Assembly (NCBI GenBank): GCA_963977945.1
Contig: CAXBQO010000001.1
Location: 1-34,185 of the forward strand
DNA from: CALMJB01 sp963977945
Lineage (GTDB): Bacteria; Actinomycetota; Actinomycetes; Nanopelagicales; Nanopelagicaceae
Direction of reading: 5' to 3'
DNA: 34,185 nt
Shown: piece after piece, positions 8,281-16,103 of the stretch
How the letters are laid out: every line of letters begins with the position of its first letter
Numbering within the stretch: position 1 is the first letter of the stretch
Program-made: the position numbers and the translations under genes
Notes under the pieces: model-generated
Databases searched by the model: none
What the model saw: only the letters and a program-made list of their open reading frames with translations
Told to the model about the DNA's origin: nothing

Positions 8281-8288
8281 CTCCTTTT
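8281..8288 (-). promoter_or_regulatory. Ribosome binding site of ppiA that points to an ATT start
   Basis: The reverse strand reads AAAAGGAG. No ATG, GTG or TTG occurs in frame within 20 bases downstream; the in-frame codons are GTC, ATC, ATT, AAC. ATT at 8275-8273 is the only candidate with a normal 5-base spacing from AGGAG. The first in-frame ATG is 32 bases downstream, too far for this site. Confidence 0.6.
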
Positions 8289-8332
8289 AATTAAGTATTA
8301 AATTATTTTGATCAGCCGCAAATAAATATTTG

Positions 8333-8405
8333 TGGAGACTAGGGGAATCGAACCCCTAACCCCCTGCTTGCAAAGCAGGTGCTCTACCAATTGAGCTAAG
8401 TCCCC
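8333..8405 (-). tRNA. alaT: tRNA-Ala (anticodon TGC)
   Basis: A 73-base cloverleaf on the reverse strand. Acceptor GGGGACT pairs with AGTCTCC, including a G3-U70 wobble, the identity element of tRNA-Ala. The D-arm is AGCTCAATTGGTAGAGC, the anticodon stem CCTGC/GCAGG holds loop TTTGCAA with anticodon TGC, and the T-arm contains GGTTCGATTCC. The discriminator is A73; CCA is not encoded. It sits 25 bases downstream of tRNA-Ile, as in other actinobacterial gyrA regions, and is probably processed from the same transcript. Confidence 0.97.
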
Positions 8406-8430
8406 GTACTCTCTTTGCTGATTACGAGCG

Positions 8431-8505
8431 TGGGCCTAAGTGGACTTGAACCACTGACCTCTTCCTTATCAGGGAAGCGCTCTAACCAGGCTGAGCTATA
8501 GGCCC
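8431..8505 (-). tRNA. ileT: tRNA-Ile (anticodon GAT)
   Basis: A 75-base cloverleaf on the reverse strand. Acceptor GGGCCTA pairs with TAGGCCC, discriminator A. The D-arm is AGCTCAGCCTGGTTAGAGC. The anticodon stem CTTCC/GGAAG closes a 7-base loop CTGATAA with anticodon GAT, and the T-arm carries GGTTCAAGTCC. It starts 27 bases after the gyrA stop, with no terminator visible between, so readthrough from gyrA is possible. Confidence 0.97.
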
Positions 8506-8532
8506 ATTAAGGCTGGTGAAGGTTATGCGTTC

Positions 8533-11010
8533 TTATTCAACCTCGTCAACTAAGCGAGTAATTGAAACTACTGAAACACCATTTTCTAGGTTTACTAAAC
8601 GAACTCCTAATGTATCTCTTCCAGTTTCCCTGATTTCTGAAACTGCAGTTCTAATTACAGTGCCAGCAGATGTAATTGCTAACACTTCATCATTTGGTTG
8701 AACAATTAAAGCGCCCACTAATACTCCGCGAGAATCTTCATCAATTTTGGCAGCTTTTACTCCAATACCGCCGCGACCTTGTGTTCGGTATTCATCTAAT
8801 TGTGTTCGTTTAGCAAATCCGCCATCTGTTGCGGTGAATACATAATTTTTATTATTTTTTGAAATTGCTGACATCGATAATAATTCATCACCTTTACGAA
8901 ACTTCATGCCGATAACTCCAGTTGCCGACCTACCCATTGGTCTTAAAGTGGAATCATTTGCTGAAAATCTAAGTGACATTCCTTTTTTCGATACCAAAAG
9001 TAATTCATCTTTTTGATTAACTAATGAAGCGGAAACAACTTCATCATTAGGTTTTAAAGTAATTGCAATCAAACCACCAGTTCTGGCTGAGTCATATTCG
9101 ATTAATTCAGTCTTTTTGGTCAAACCAAATTTTGTTGCAAGTACTAAATACGGTTGTGCTTTGTAATCTTTAATTGCAATTACCTGGGCAATGTTTTCAT
9201 CTGGTTTAAAAGCTAAAAGATTTGCTACATGCTGACCGCGAGCATCTCTACCGGTATCTGGTAACTCATGGACTTTCGCCCGATACACCCGGCCTTTATT
9301 GGTAAAGAACAACAACCAGTTGTGGGTTGATGCGGTGAAAAAATGCTCGACCACATCATCTTGTTTTAACGCTGCGCCTTTTACACCTTTGCCACCACGT
9401 TTTTGGGCGCGATAGGCATCAACTTTTGTTCGTTTGCAGTAACCACCTTTAGTTATTGTGACCACCACATCTTGATCTGGAATTAAATCTTCGACAGATA
9501 AATCTGTGTCACCAGCGGTGATTTGAGTACGTCGTTCATTTCCATATTTGTTAGAAATTTCTGTGAGTTCAGATTTAATAATTTCACGTTGGCGTTTTGG
9601 ATTTTCTAAAATTTTATTTAGATCGACAATATCTTTCATTAAATCTTCATACTCATCATTAATTTTTTGGCGCTCGAGCGCAGCGATTCTGCGCAACTGC
9701 ATATCCAAAATAGCGTTCGCTTGAATCTCATCTACTTCTAGCAATTTCATTAAGCCGCTTCGGGCATCATCAGGGGTTTTACTGGCGCGAATTAAGGCAA
9801 TCACCGCATCTAAAGCATCTAATGCTTTTAAATAACCGCGCAAAATATGAGCCCGTTTTTCCCGCTCTTTTAAGCGGAATTGGCTGCGCTTGATAATGAC
9901 TTCAATTTGATGCTCGATGTAATAACGAATGAATTCATCAAGACGTAAAGTGCGCGGAACTCCGTCAACTAATGCCAACATATTTGCGCCGAAAGAATCT
10001 TGTAGTTGAGTGTGTTTATACAAATTATTAATTACAACTTTAGGAACCGCATCGTTTCTTAAAACAATTACTAATCTTTGGCCAAGACGCTCATTTCCTT
10101 CATCGCGAACATCTGCGATTCCCTTTATGCGGCCATCTTTAACTAGTTCGGCAATTTTTAGAGCTAAATTGTCTGGGTTAACTTGGTAGGGAAGTTCGGT
10201 AACAACTAAACAGGTGCGTTTATTAATTTCTTCTACTTCAATTACTGCGCGCATGATTATTGATCCGCGGCCAGTTTTGTACGCCTCTTCTATGCCGGTT
10301 CTTCCAACAATCAAAGCTTTTGTTGGAAAATCTGGGCCTTTTACAACTGTTAAAAGTTTTGCCAATAATTCTTCAGATTTCATCTCTGGGTTATCAAGCG
10401 CAAAACAAGTGGCTTCAATAATTTCGCTCAGATTATGTGGTGGAATATTTGTGGCCATACCCACTGCGATTCCAGCGGAACCATTCACTAATAAATTTGG
10501 AAATCTACTTGGTAAGACAGTTGGCTCTTGTGATCTACCGTCATAGTTAGAGATAAATTCAACGGTTTCTTCATCAATATCTCGCATCATTTCCATTGCT
10601 AGTGGAGCTAATCGAGCCTCGGTGTAACGCATCGCAGCTGCTGGATCGTTACCGGGAGATCCAAAATTTCCATTGCCATCAATTAATGGAAAACGTAGCG
10701 ACCAAAATTGCGCTAACCGAACTACGGCATCATAAATAGCGGTGTCACCGTGTGGATGGTAATTACCCATTACATCTCCAACGATGCGTGAGGATTTGTA
10801 ATAGCCCTTATCTGGGCGATAACCCGCGTCATACATTGAGTAAAGAACTCGACGGTGAACAGGTTTTAATCCGTCGCGAACATCTGGCAACGCTCTTCCG
10901 ACAATGACGCTCATTGCGTAGTCCAAATAACTACGCGCCATTTCTACTTGTAAATCAACACTTTCTTGTTTGTCGATTTTGTCAGTTTGATTGCTTTTAT
11001 TGGAATCCAT
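8533..11010 (-). CDS. gyrA: DNA gyrase subunit A
   Basis: DNA-cleaving subunit of gyrase (A2B2), which introduces negative supercoils ahead of the fork. It has 825 residues. Catalytic Tyr is Y129 in AAMRYTEARL. The quinolone-resistance region HPHGDTAIYDAVVRLAQ has Thr at 90 and Asp at 94 (E. coli Ser83 and Asp87 positions). The C-terminal DNA-wrapping domain has a GyrA-box, QKRGGKG near residue 530, which separates it from ParC, and beta-pinwheel repeats such as GRVYRAKVHELP and GMSLRFSANDS. It follows gyrB by 9 bases and is cotranscribed with it. Both tRNAs follow directly. A gene for the DUF3566 membrane protein, usual after gyrA in actinobacteria, is absent. Confidence 0.97.
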   Translation of the reverse strand: MDSNKSNQTDKIDKQESVDLQVEMARSYLDYAMSVIVGRALPDVRDGLKPVHRRVLYSMYDAGYRPDKGYYKSSRIVGDVMGNYHPHGDTAIYDAVVRLAQFWSLRFPLIDGNGNFGSPGNDPAAAMRYTEARLAPLAMEMMRDIDEETVEFISNYDGRSQEPTVLPSRFPNLLVNGSAGIAVGMATNIPPHNLSEIIEATCFALDNPEMKSEELLAKLLTVVKGPDFPTKALIVGRTGIEEAYKTGRGSIIMRAVIEVEEINKRTCLVVTELPYQVNPDNLALKIAELVKDGRIKGIADVRDEGNERLGQRLVIVLRNDAVPKVVINNLYKHTQLQDSFGANMLALVDGVPRTLRLDEFIRYYIEHQIEVIIKRSQFRLKEREKRAHILRGYLKALDALDAVIALIRASKTPDDARSGLMKLLEVDEIQANAILDMQLRRIAALERQKINDEYEDLMKDIVDLNKILENPKRQREIIKSELTEISNKYGNERRTQITAGDTDLSVEDLIPDQDVVVTITKGGYCKRTKVDAYRAQKRGGKGVKGAALKQDDVVEHFFTASTHNWLLFFTNKGRVYRAKVHELPDTGRDARGQHVANLLAFKPDENIAQVIAIKDYKAQPYLVLATKFGLTKKTELIEYDSARTGGLIAITLKPNDEVVSASLVNQKDELLLVSKKGMSLRFSANDSTLRPMGRSATGVIGMKFRKGDELLSMSAISKNNKNYVFTATDGGFAKRTQLDEYRTQGRGGIGVKAAKIDEDSRGVLVGALIVQPNDEVLAITSAGTVIRTAVSEIRETGRDTLGVRLVNLENGVSVVSITRLVDEVE

Positions 11011-11019
11011 AATTTATTT

Positions 11020-13011
11020 TTAAATATCCAAGAACCGAACATCTTTTGCATTGCGCTGAATAAACCCGCGACGTAATTCCACATCTTCACCCATTAACAC
11101 TGAGAACAAATCATCTGCTGCAGTTGCATCTTCCAGAGTTACTCGAATCAAGACTCGGGCAGCAGGATCCATGGTGGTATCCCATAATTCTTTTGCTGGC
11201 ATTTCGCCTAAACCTTTAAATCTTTGAATACCATCTTCTTTTGGTAAACGTTTGCCAGCTTTTGTTCCGATTTGAATTAGCCCATCACGTTCTTTATCAG
11301 AGAAGGCGTATTGCACATCTTCTTTTCCGCCCCATTTAATTTTGTAAAGTGGTGGTTGCGCTAAAAACACATGTCCTTTTTCAATTAGCGGTTTCATAAA
11401 TCTGAAAAGTAAAGTTAGAAGCAAAGTTCTAATGTGTTGACCATCTACATCAGCATCAGCCATCAAAATAATTTTGTGATAGCGAAGTTTTGCGATGTCG
11501 AAATCATCATGAATACCAGTGCCTAATGCGGTGATTAAGGCTTGTACTTCGTTGTTTTGTAGAACCCGATCAATTCTGGCTTTTTCTACATTTAATATTT
11601 TTCCGCGAATTGGTAACACTGCTTGATATCTAGAATCGCGACCACCTTTTGTAGAACCACCAGCAGAATCACCTTCGACAATATAAAGCTCGCATTTTTC
11701 AGGTTCGGTCCATTGGCAATCGGCTAATTTTCCAGGCATACCGCGCCCTTCAAGTAAACCTTTTCTGCTTCGAGATAAATCGCGGGCTTTTCTTGCCGCT
11801 ATGCGCGCAGCTGCAGCATCAATGCTTTTTCGAACAATGTCTTTTCCTTCAGGTGGGTTTTTCTCAAACCAACTAGTTAGATGATCATTCATTGCTTTTT
11901 GAGTAAATGATTTTGCTTCAGTATTTCCAAGTTTGGTTTTAGTTTGACCTTCAAATTGCGGTTCACCAATTTTTATCGAAACGATTGCGGTTAATCCTTC
12001 ACGAACATCGTCGCCGGTTAGGCGATCTTCTTTTTTGCGTATAAAACCCCACTCTTCTCCAAATTTATTAATTATTGAAGTTAGTGCGGTGCGGAAACCT
12101 TCTTCGTGCATTCCACCTTCGTGAGTGTTGATTGTGTTTGCAAAGGTGTAGACCGACTCAGAAAAACCACTATTCCATTGCATCGCAACTTCAAGTGACA
12201 TTTTTGATTTTGTATCTTCGGTCGAAAAATTAATAATCGATTTATGTGCTTCGCCTCTGGTTTGATTTAAATACTTAACAAAATCAATGATGCCATTATC
12301 AAATTGGTATCGAACTGAATTTGGATTGCCTTTATCATCGACGTGACCATTTCGTTCATCAGTAAGAGTTAAAATTAAACCTTTATTTAAAAACGCCATT
12401 TCTCGAAAACGTGTGGCTAATATTTCAAATGAAAAATCTGTGGTTTCAAAAATTTCTTTTGCTGGTAAAAAATTAATTGTGGTACCAGTATCAGAGGTTG
12501 TTTTACCTTTTTTTACATCACTAGTTGGTACACCTAGTTTGTAACTTTGATTCCAAAAAAATCCATCGCGTTTTACTTCTACTGATAAATCTGAACTAAG
12601 TGCGTTAACAACAGATACACCCACACCATGTAATCCGCCAGAGACGCTGTAACCACCATCTCCAAACTTTCCACCGGCATGTAAAACAGTGAGTACAACT
12701 TCTAACGCAGACTTTTTTTCAACTGGGTGGGTGTCTACTGGAATACCTCTACCGTTATCTACAACTGTTACTGAACCATTATTTTTTAAAAATACATTTA
12801 TTTCAGTGCAGTAACCAGCTAATGCTTCATCAACTGCGTTATCGACAACTTCATAAACTAAATGATGTAAACCGCGCTCTCCGGTTGAACCGATATACAT
12901 TCCGGGACGTTTGCGTACTGCATCTAGACCTTCTAAAACGGTGATCGCTGAGGCGTCATACGACTTAGTGGTTTTTTTGGCTGCGGGGCTTTTAGCGGTT
13001 TTTTGATCCAT
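11020..13011 (-). CDS. gyrB: DNA gyrase subunit B
   Basis: ATPase subunit of gyrase. The GHKL ATPase domain has EVVDNAVDEALAGYC (catalytic Glu and Asn), VDNGRGIPVDTHP and GGLHGVGVSVVNALS. The Toprim domain has LYIVEGDSAGGSTKGGRDSRYQ and MADADVDGQHIRTLLLT, which supply the metal-binding acidic residues. The C-terminus FIQRNAKDVRFLDI is typical. About 663 residues, the short form without the enterobacterial insertion. ATG at 13011 is preferred to the in-frame GTG at 13017 because GGGGTG lies just before it; the difference is two codons. Quinolone or aminocoumarin sensitivity is not predicted here. Confidence 0.97.
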   Translation of the reverse strand: MDQKTAKSPAAKKTTKSYDASAITVLEGLDAVRKRPGMYIGSTGERGLHHLVYEVVDNAVDEALAGYCTEINVFLKNNGSVTVVDNGRGIPVDTHPVEKKSALEVVLTVLHAGGKFGDGGYSVSGGLHGVGVSVVNALSSDLSVEVKRDGFFWNQSYKLGVPTSDVKKGKTTSDTGTTINFLPAKEIFETTDFSFEILATRFREMAFLNKGLILTLTDERNGHVDDKGNPNSVRYQFDNGIIDFVKYLNQTRGEAHKSIINFSTEDTKSKMSLEVAMQWNSGFSESVYTFANTINTHEGGMHEEGFRTALTSIINKFGEEWGFIRKKEDRLTGDDVREGLTAIVSIKIGEPQFEGQTKTKLGNTEAKSFTQKAMNDHLTSWFEKNPPEGKDIVRKSIDAAAARIAARKARDLSRSRKGLLEGRGMPGKLADCQWTEPEKCELYIVEGDSAGGSTKGGRDSRYQAVLPIRGKILNVEKARIDRVLQNNEVQALITALGTGIHDDFDIAKLRYHKIILMADADVDGQHIRTLLLTLLFRFMKPLIEKGHVFLAQPPLYKIKWGGKEDVQYAFSDKERDGLIQIGTKAGKRLPKEDGIQRFKGLGEMPAKELWDTTMDPAARVLIRVTLEDATAADDLFSVLMGEDVELRRGFIQRNAKDVRFLDI

Positions 13012-13111
13012 ATTCACCCCGAATCTTAGTCGGGGGAAGAGAGTGGTATTGCTTTATTTGTGGTTTAAAGGTGCTTTAGCCCGTTTTTCACAACGAAGTT
13101 GTGGGTCGGTA
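13012..13111 (-). promoter_or_regulatory. dciA-gyrB intergenic leader with a hairpin
   Basis: About 100 bases separate the dciA stop from gyrB. On the reverse strand a perfect 6-bp stem CACAAC/GTTGTG with loop TTC lies at 13103-13089, 9 bases after the dciA stop. It is followed by A residues rather than a U-run, so it does not look like an intrinsic terminator for this strand. A gyrB promoter may lie here, but no clear -10/-35 pair was found. Confidence 0.35.
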
Positions 13112-13564
13112 TTACCCGTAAGTGTCTCTGGGGCCGCGAGCGCCCTTTATGGACCGAAGACCTTTGCGCCATTTTGGTGCGTTTGGTCCTAGAAAAATCA
13201 GCTCTTCAATCAATGCTCCTGGTGCGCTATTTCTAATAGTTGTTAATAATTCTTGTTGCATTAACCGCATTTGATTAGCCCAAGCTGTTGAAGAACACTT
13301 AATCATTAATTTTCCATCAACTGTTGAAATTGGAAGTGTGTGGCTAGCAATTTCTAGGCCCACAATTTTTTCCCAATCTGAGAATAAATTTCCTTCTGCT
13401 ACACCTTGATTCCAATTTCGATCTGAAACTATTTGGTTAATTAATTCAGATATTGGAGCTGGATCACTATTAGCTCTTTCAGTCTCTTCTTTAACTAAAT
13501 TTGGGCGCCAAATTTTTGCAGATTTGAAACTTTTAAATAGTTCGCGGGCTAAGTCATACTTCAT
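13112..13564 (-). CDS. dciA: DciA-like DUF721 protein (replicative helicase loader)
   Basis: Member of the DUF721/DciA family, which assists DnaB helicase loading in bacteria without DnaC or DnaI. The core KH-like region is in the second half, with NLFSDWEKIVGLEIASHTLPISTVDGKLMIKCSSTAWANQMRLM (about 60-105). The family signature is WEKIVG at its start and SSTAWANQ near its end. The first 50 residues are variable. At 150 residues it is typical of the actinobacterial form (M. tuberculosis Rv0004 in the same position between recF and gyrB). Its start overlaps the recF end by 11 bases, so translation is coupled. The loader role is family knowledge; this protein could act differently. Confidence 0.85.
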   Translation of the reverse strand: MKYDLARELFKSFKSAKIWRPNLVKEETERANSDPAPISELINQIVSDRNWNQGVAEGNLFSDWEKIVGLEIASHTLPISTVDGKLMIKCSSTAWANQMRLMQQELLTTIRNSAPGALIEELIFLGPNAPKWRKGLRSIKGARGPRDTYG

Positions 13565-14648
13565 AAGAGCTCACAAATCCGGTTCTAACGTAATATTTCT
13601 TTCCAGATATTGATTTGGGAATATCGTTTTCAACTGCACATGTAATTAAAGTTTGCTCAACATCTTCCATAATTTTTAGTAAGTGATCTCTACGCTCATC
13701 ATCAAGTTCGGCAAATACATCATCCAAAATCAAAATAGGGCTTGCTCCGGATTTTTTTATATTTTGAAACAATGACAATTTTAAAGCAAGTGCTATCGAC
13801 CAAGACTCTCCGTGACTTGCATAAGTTTTAACTGGTTGGTCTTCAAGTTTTAAAAGTAGATCATCACGGTGTGGTCCAAACAAAGTAAAACCCCGCTCGA
13901 TTTCTTGTTGGTACGAATTGGAAAGAGCGGTTAATAACTGCTCGGTATTTGCCTCTGTGTTTGTGGTTGGTTCAGAAATGCTTGATTTATAAGCTAATTT
14001 TGCAGAACTGCTTCCAGAAATGTCTTGGTAAGTATCAACAAAAAAGGGTTGTATTTCGTTAATCAGACTTATCCGGGTAGTAATTAATGCGCCGCCAATT
14101 TTTGAGAGTTGTTCATTCCATGGTTGTAATGATTCGCGATTGGCTCTACTTTTAATAAGTTTATTTCGTTGTTTTACTGCCTTTTCATAATCTGAAGTTA
14201 GTGCAGCAATTTTGGGGGATTTTAAAATTGCAAATTCATCTAAAAATCTTCTTCGAAGGGAAGAATCTCCACGAACTAAATCTAAATCTTCAGGTGAAAA
14301 ATAAATTGACTGCAACAACCCAAATAACTCTTTTTGAGATTTAACTGGGTTTTGATTAACGGTTGCTTTATTAGGTTTTTGAGCATTTAGTTCCAAAACT
14401 ATTTCTAGTTCTCGGTTCGGGTATGAAACTTTGCTACGGATATAAGCTGTTTCTTGCCCAAGTTTTATTAATGGTTGCACATTTGCTACTCGGTGGGAAT
14501 TTAAAAAAGTCAAATAAATTATGGCTTCTACAATATTTGTTTTACCTTCACCATTTTTACCAACAAATATATTTATGCCGGGGGTTATTTCTAGATCAAG
14601 TTTTTCATATGATCTAAAGTTTGTAAGATGTAAATTTTTTAAATACAA
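13554..14648 (-). CDS. recF: DNA replication and repair protein RecF
   Basis: SMC-like ATPase that helps RecR/RecO load RecA at gapped DNA and stalled forks. It opens with YLKNLHLTNFRSYEKLDLEI, the usual RecF start. Walker A GKNGEGKT is at 30-37. The signature is around THGESWSIALALKLSLF and the Walker B ILILDDVFAELDDERR follows; both give the ABC-type head. Length 364 is normal. It follows dnaN by 15 bases and overlaps dciA. Order dnaN-recF-dciA-gyrB matches other actinobacteria. Confidence 0.96.
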   Translation of the reverse strand: MYLKNLHLTNFRSYEKLDLEITPGINIFVGKNGEGKTNIVEAIIYLTFLNSHRVANVQPLIKLGQETAYIRSKVSYPNRELEIVLELNAQKPNKATVNQNPVKSQKELFGLLQSIYFSPEDLDLVRGDSSLRRRFLDEFAILKSPKIAALTSDYEKAVKQRNKLIKSRANRESLQPWNEQLSKIGGALITTRISLINEIQPFFVDTYQDISGSSSAKLAYKSSISEPTTNTEANTEQLLTALSNSYQQEIERGFTLFGPHRDDLLLKLEDQPVKTYASHGESWSIALALKLSLFQNIKKSGASPILILDDVFAELDDERRDHLLKIMEDVEQTLITCAVENDIPKSISGKKYYVRTGFVSSYEV

Positions 14649-14663
14649 ATTTGTAAAATAATA

Positions 14664-15791
14664 TTAAGCCGAATAACGCATCGGCATCAAAAGATATTTA
14701 TAGTTTTCAGTTGAAGTAGTGTCTGGTTTTTCAATACCAGTTAAAATCGCTGGTTTGTTGGCACCAGTAAACCCGATGTGAGCAAATTTGGTACCAAGTG
14801 CGTTTAATCCATCTGTTAGGTATGTTGGGTTAAATGCAATGTTTATCGCTTCACCTTTGTAGTTAATATCAATTGACTCGCTTGCTTGAGCTTCATCCCC
14901 AGTACCTGCTTCTAATTGAATGGAATTATTTGTGAAATTCAATCTCAATGGCACAGTTTTGTCGGTCACGAGTGCCACACGGCGAACCGCCTCTAAAAAT
15001 ACTGAAATTTCAACTGTGGCTTCGGCAGTAAATGTGTTTGGAAGTAGGTGTTGAAATGGTGGAAATGATCCATCTAAAACCCTAGAAATTAATGTTTTTT
15101 TAGGAAGTGTAAAACCAATTAATTTTTCATTACTGGTTTCTTCATTTAAAGCAATTGTTAACTCGTCACCAACCTCTAAAAATTTAGCGGCTTCCGAAAG
15201 TGTTCGTGCTCTCAACAGTGTGTGTGTTTTAAAATTTGAATCTTTTGATTTCCAAGCAAGTTTTTTTACAGCGAGTCGGTAACGGTCGGTTGCAGCCAAA
15301 GTGATTTGGTTGTTTTCAATTTCAATAAACACACCTGTGAGTGTTGGTAAAGAGTCATCTTTGCCAGCAGCAATTGCCACTTGATTAATTGCTTTTGCAA
15401 AAACATTGCTTGGAATATTTCCGGTGCTGTTTGGAATTGATGGCAGGTTTGGATATTCATTTAAAGGCAAAATAGGTAAAGTAAATTTTGATTTTCCAGA
15501 AACAACATTTACTCGAGTGCCATCTAAAGTAAAACTTATTGGTTTGTTAGGTAACGACCTAGATATCTCAGCTAGTAAGCGCCCTGGTACTAAAACTTTT
15601 CCGGGCTGACTAATTACCCCAGTGATTTCTGTTTTAGAAGAACTTTCTAAATCTGAAGCGGTAAAAGTTAAATTTTTATCAGCTTCGATAATAATTCCAA
15701 GAAGAGCGGTTGAAATTGGGCGGTTGGACAAAGATCTTGAAACCCAATTAACAGCATCGACCAATAAGTCGCGCTCTACTTCAAACTTCAT
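14664..15791 (-). CDS. dnaN: DNA polymerase III beta sliding clamp
   Basis: Ring-shaped processivity clamp, a dimer around DNA that tethers polymerase III and hosts repair proteins. The 375 residues fall into three repeated domains (about 1-120, 125-250, 255-375). Typical features are the start MKFEVERDLLVDAVNWVSRSL, the central LPTLTGVFIEIENNQITLAATDRYRLAVKK and the C-terminal YKYLLMPMRYS that closes the binding pocket. The start ATG has GAGGA 4 bases upstream. It is the first gene after dnaA on the same strand, across the 312-base origin region, and its promoter must lie in that region. Confidence 0.97.
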   Translation of the reverse strand: MKFEVERDLLVDAVNWVSRSLSNRPISTALLGIIIEADKNLTFTASDLESSSKTEITGVISQPGKVLVPGRLLAEISRSLPNKPISFTLDGTRVNVVSGKSKFTLPILPLNEYPNLPSIPNSTGNIPSNVFAKAINQVAIAAGKDDSLPTLTGVFIEIENNQITLAATDRYRLAVKKLAWKSKDSNFKTHTLLRARTLSEAAKFLEVGDELTIALNEETSNEKLIGFTLPKKTLISRVLDGSFPPFQHLLPNTFTAEATVEISVFLEAVRRVALVTDKTVPLRLNFTNNSIQLEAGTGDEAQASESIDINYKGEAINIAFNPTYLTDGLNALGTKFAHIGFTGANKPAILTGIEKPDTTSTENYKYLLMPMRYSA

Positions 15792-15846
15792 AAATCCTCT
15801 TCTTCCCCACAGGTCATTTTTTAAACTTAATTAATATCTATAAGAG

Positions 15847-15858
15847 TAGTAGTAATAA
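15847..15858 (+). other. Candidate DnaA-trio repeat at the unwinding element
   Basis: Four triplets TAG TAG TAA TAA follow each other on the plus strand. Read 3'-5' they fit the DnaA-trio consensus [G/A]AT. The AT-rich dnaN-side stretch lies immediately to the left and the DnaA boxes to the right, the same polarity as in studied origins. The nearest recognised box is about 80 bases away, farther than usual, so this remains a candidate. Confidence 0.35.
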
Positions 15859-15992
15859 CCAAACCAGAAACCTGTTAATTACTGACAAAACACCAGGTCA
15901 GAAGGGAAAAATTAAACCGTTAACCTGTTTATAGATTGTGGGTAAACAAAAAGGAAAGTTTTCCAAAAACCACCTTTTTAGTTTTCCACACT

Positions 15993-16001
15993 TTATCCAC
16001 A
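15993..16001 (+). promoter_or_regulatory. Perfect DnaA box in oriC
   Basis: Sequence TTATCCACA matches the consensus DnaA box. Its CCACA forms an inverted repeat with TGTGG at 16005-16009 (CCACA-CCC-TGTGG), and TTTTCCACA ends 3 bases upstream at 15990, so three half-sites are packed in 28 bases. Confidence 0.85.
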
Positions 16002-16103
16002 CCCTGTGGCCTATTTTTGTGGGTAATAGTTTGGGCGTAAATACTTTTATACATTCAATATTTAGTTTTTAAAATTGTTAATTACTTAATTAATCGCCCC
16101 GGA

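Larger units (their letters stand above)
15792..16103. other. Candidate chromosomal origin oriC (dnaN-dnaA intergenic region)
   Basis: This gene-free 312-base region has several DnaA boxes: TTATCCACA (15993-16001, perfect), TTTTCCACA (15982-15990, one mismatch), and TGTGGGTAA at 15937-15945 and 16018-16026 (inverted, one mismatch each). Two AT-rich stretches flank them, 15812-15858 beside dnaN and 16027-16100 beside the dnaA stop. The dnaN-side stretch ends in TAGTAGTAATAA (15847-15858), a repeat of the DnaA-trio type. No open reading frame was found. The dnaA-dnaN gap is the standard actinobacterial origin, and coding strands diverge a little further right. Replication origin activity is inferred, not shown. 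Confidence 0.8.

Noticed and set aside
8319..8332. Terminator hairpin between tRNA-Ala and ppiA
   Set aside because: CAAAT/ATTTG is a 5-bp AT-rich stem without a U-run; too weak to support a terminator.
8533..11010. GyrA Thr90 as a quinolone-resistance mutation
   Set aside because: Thr at this position is a natural wild-type residue in many bacteria; resistance cannot be inferred.
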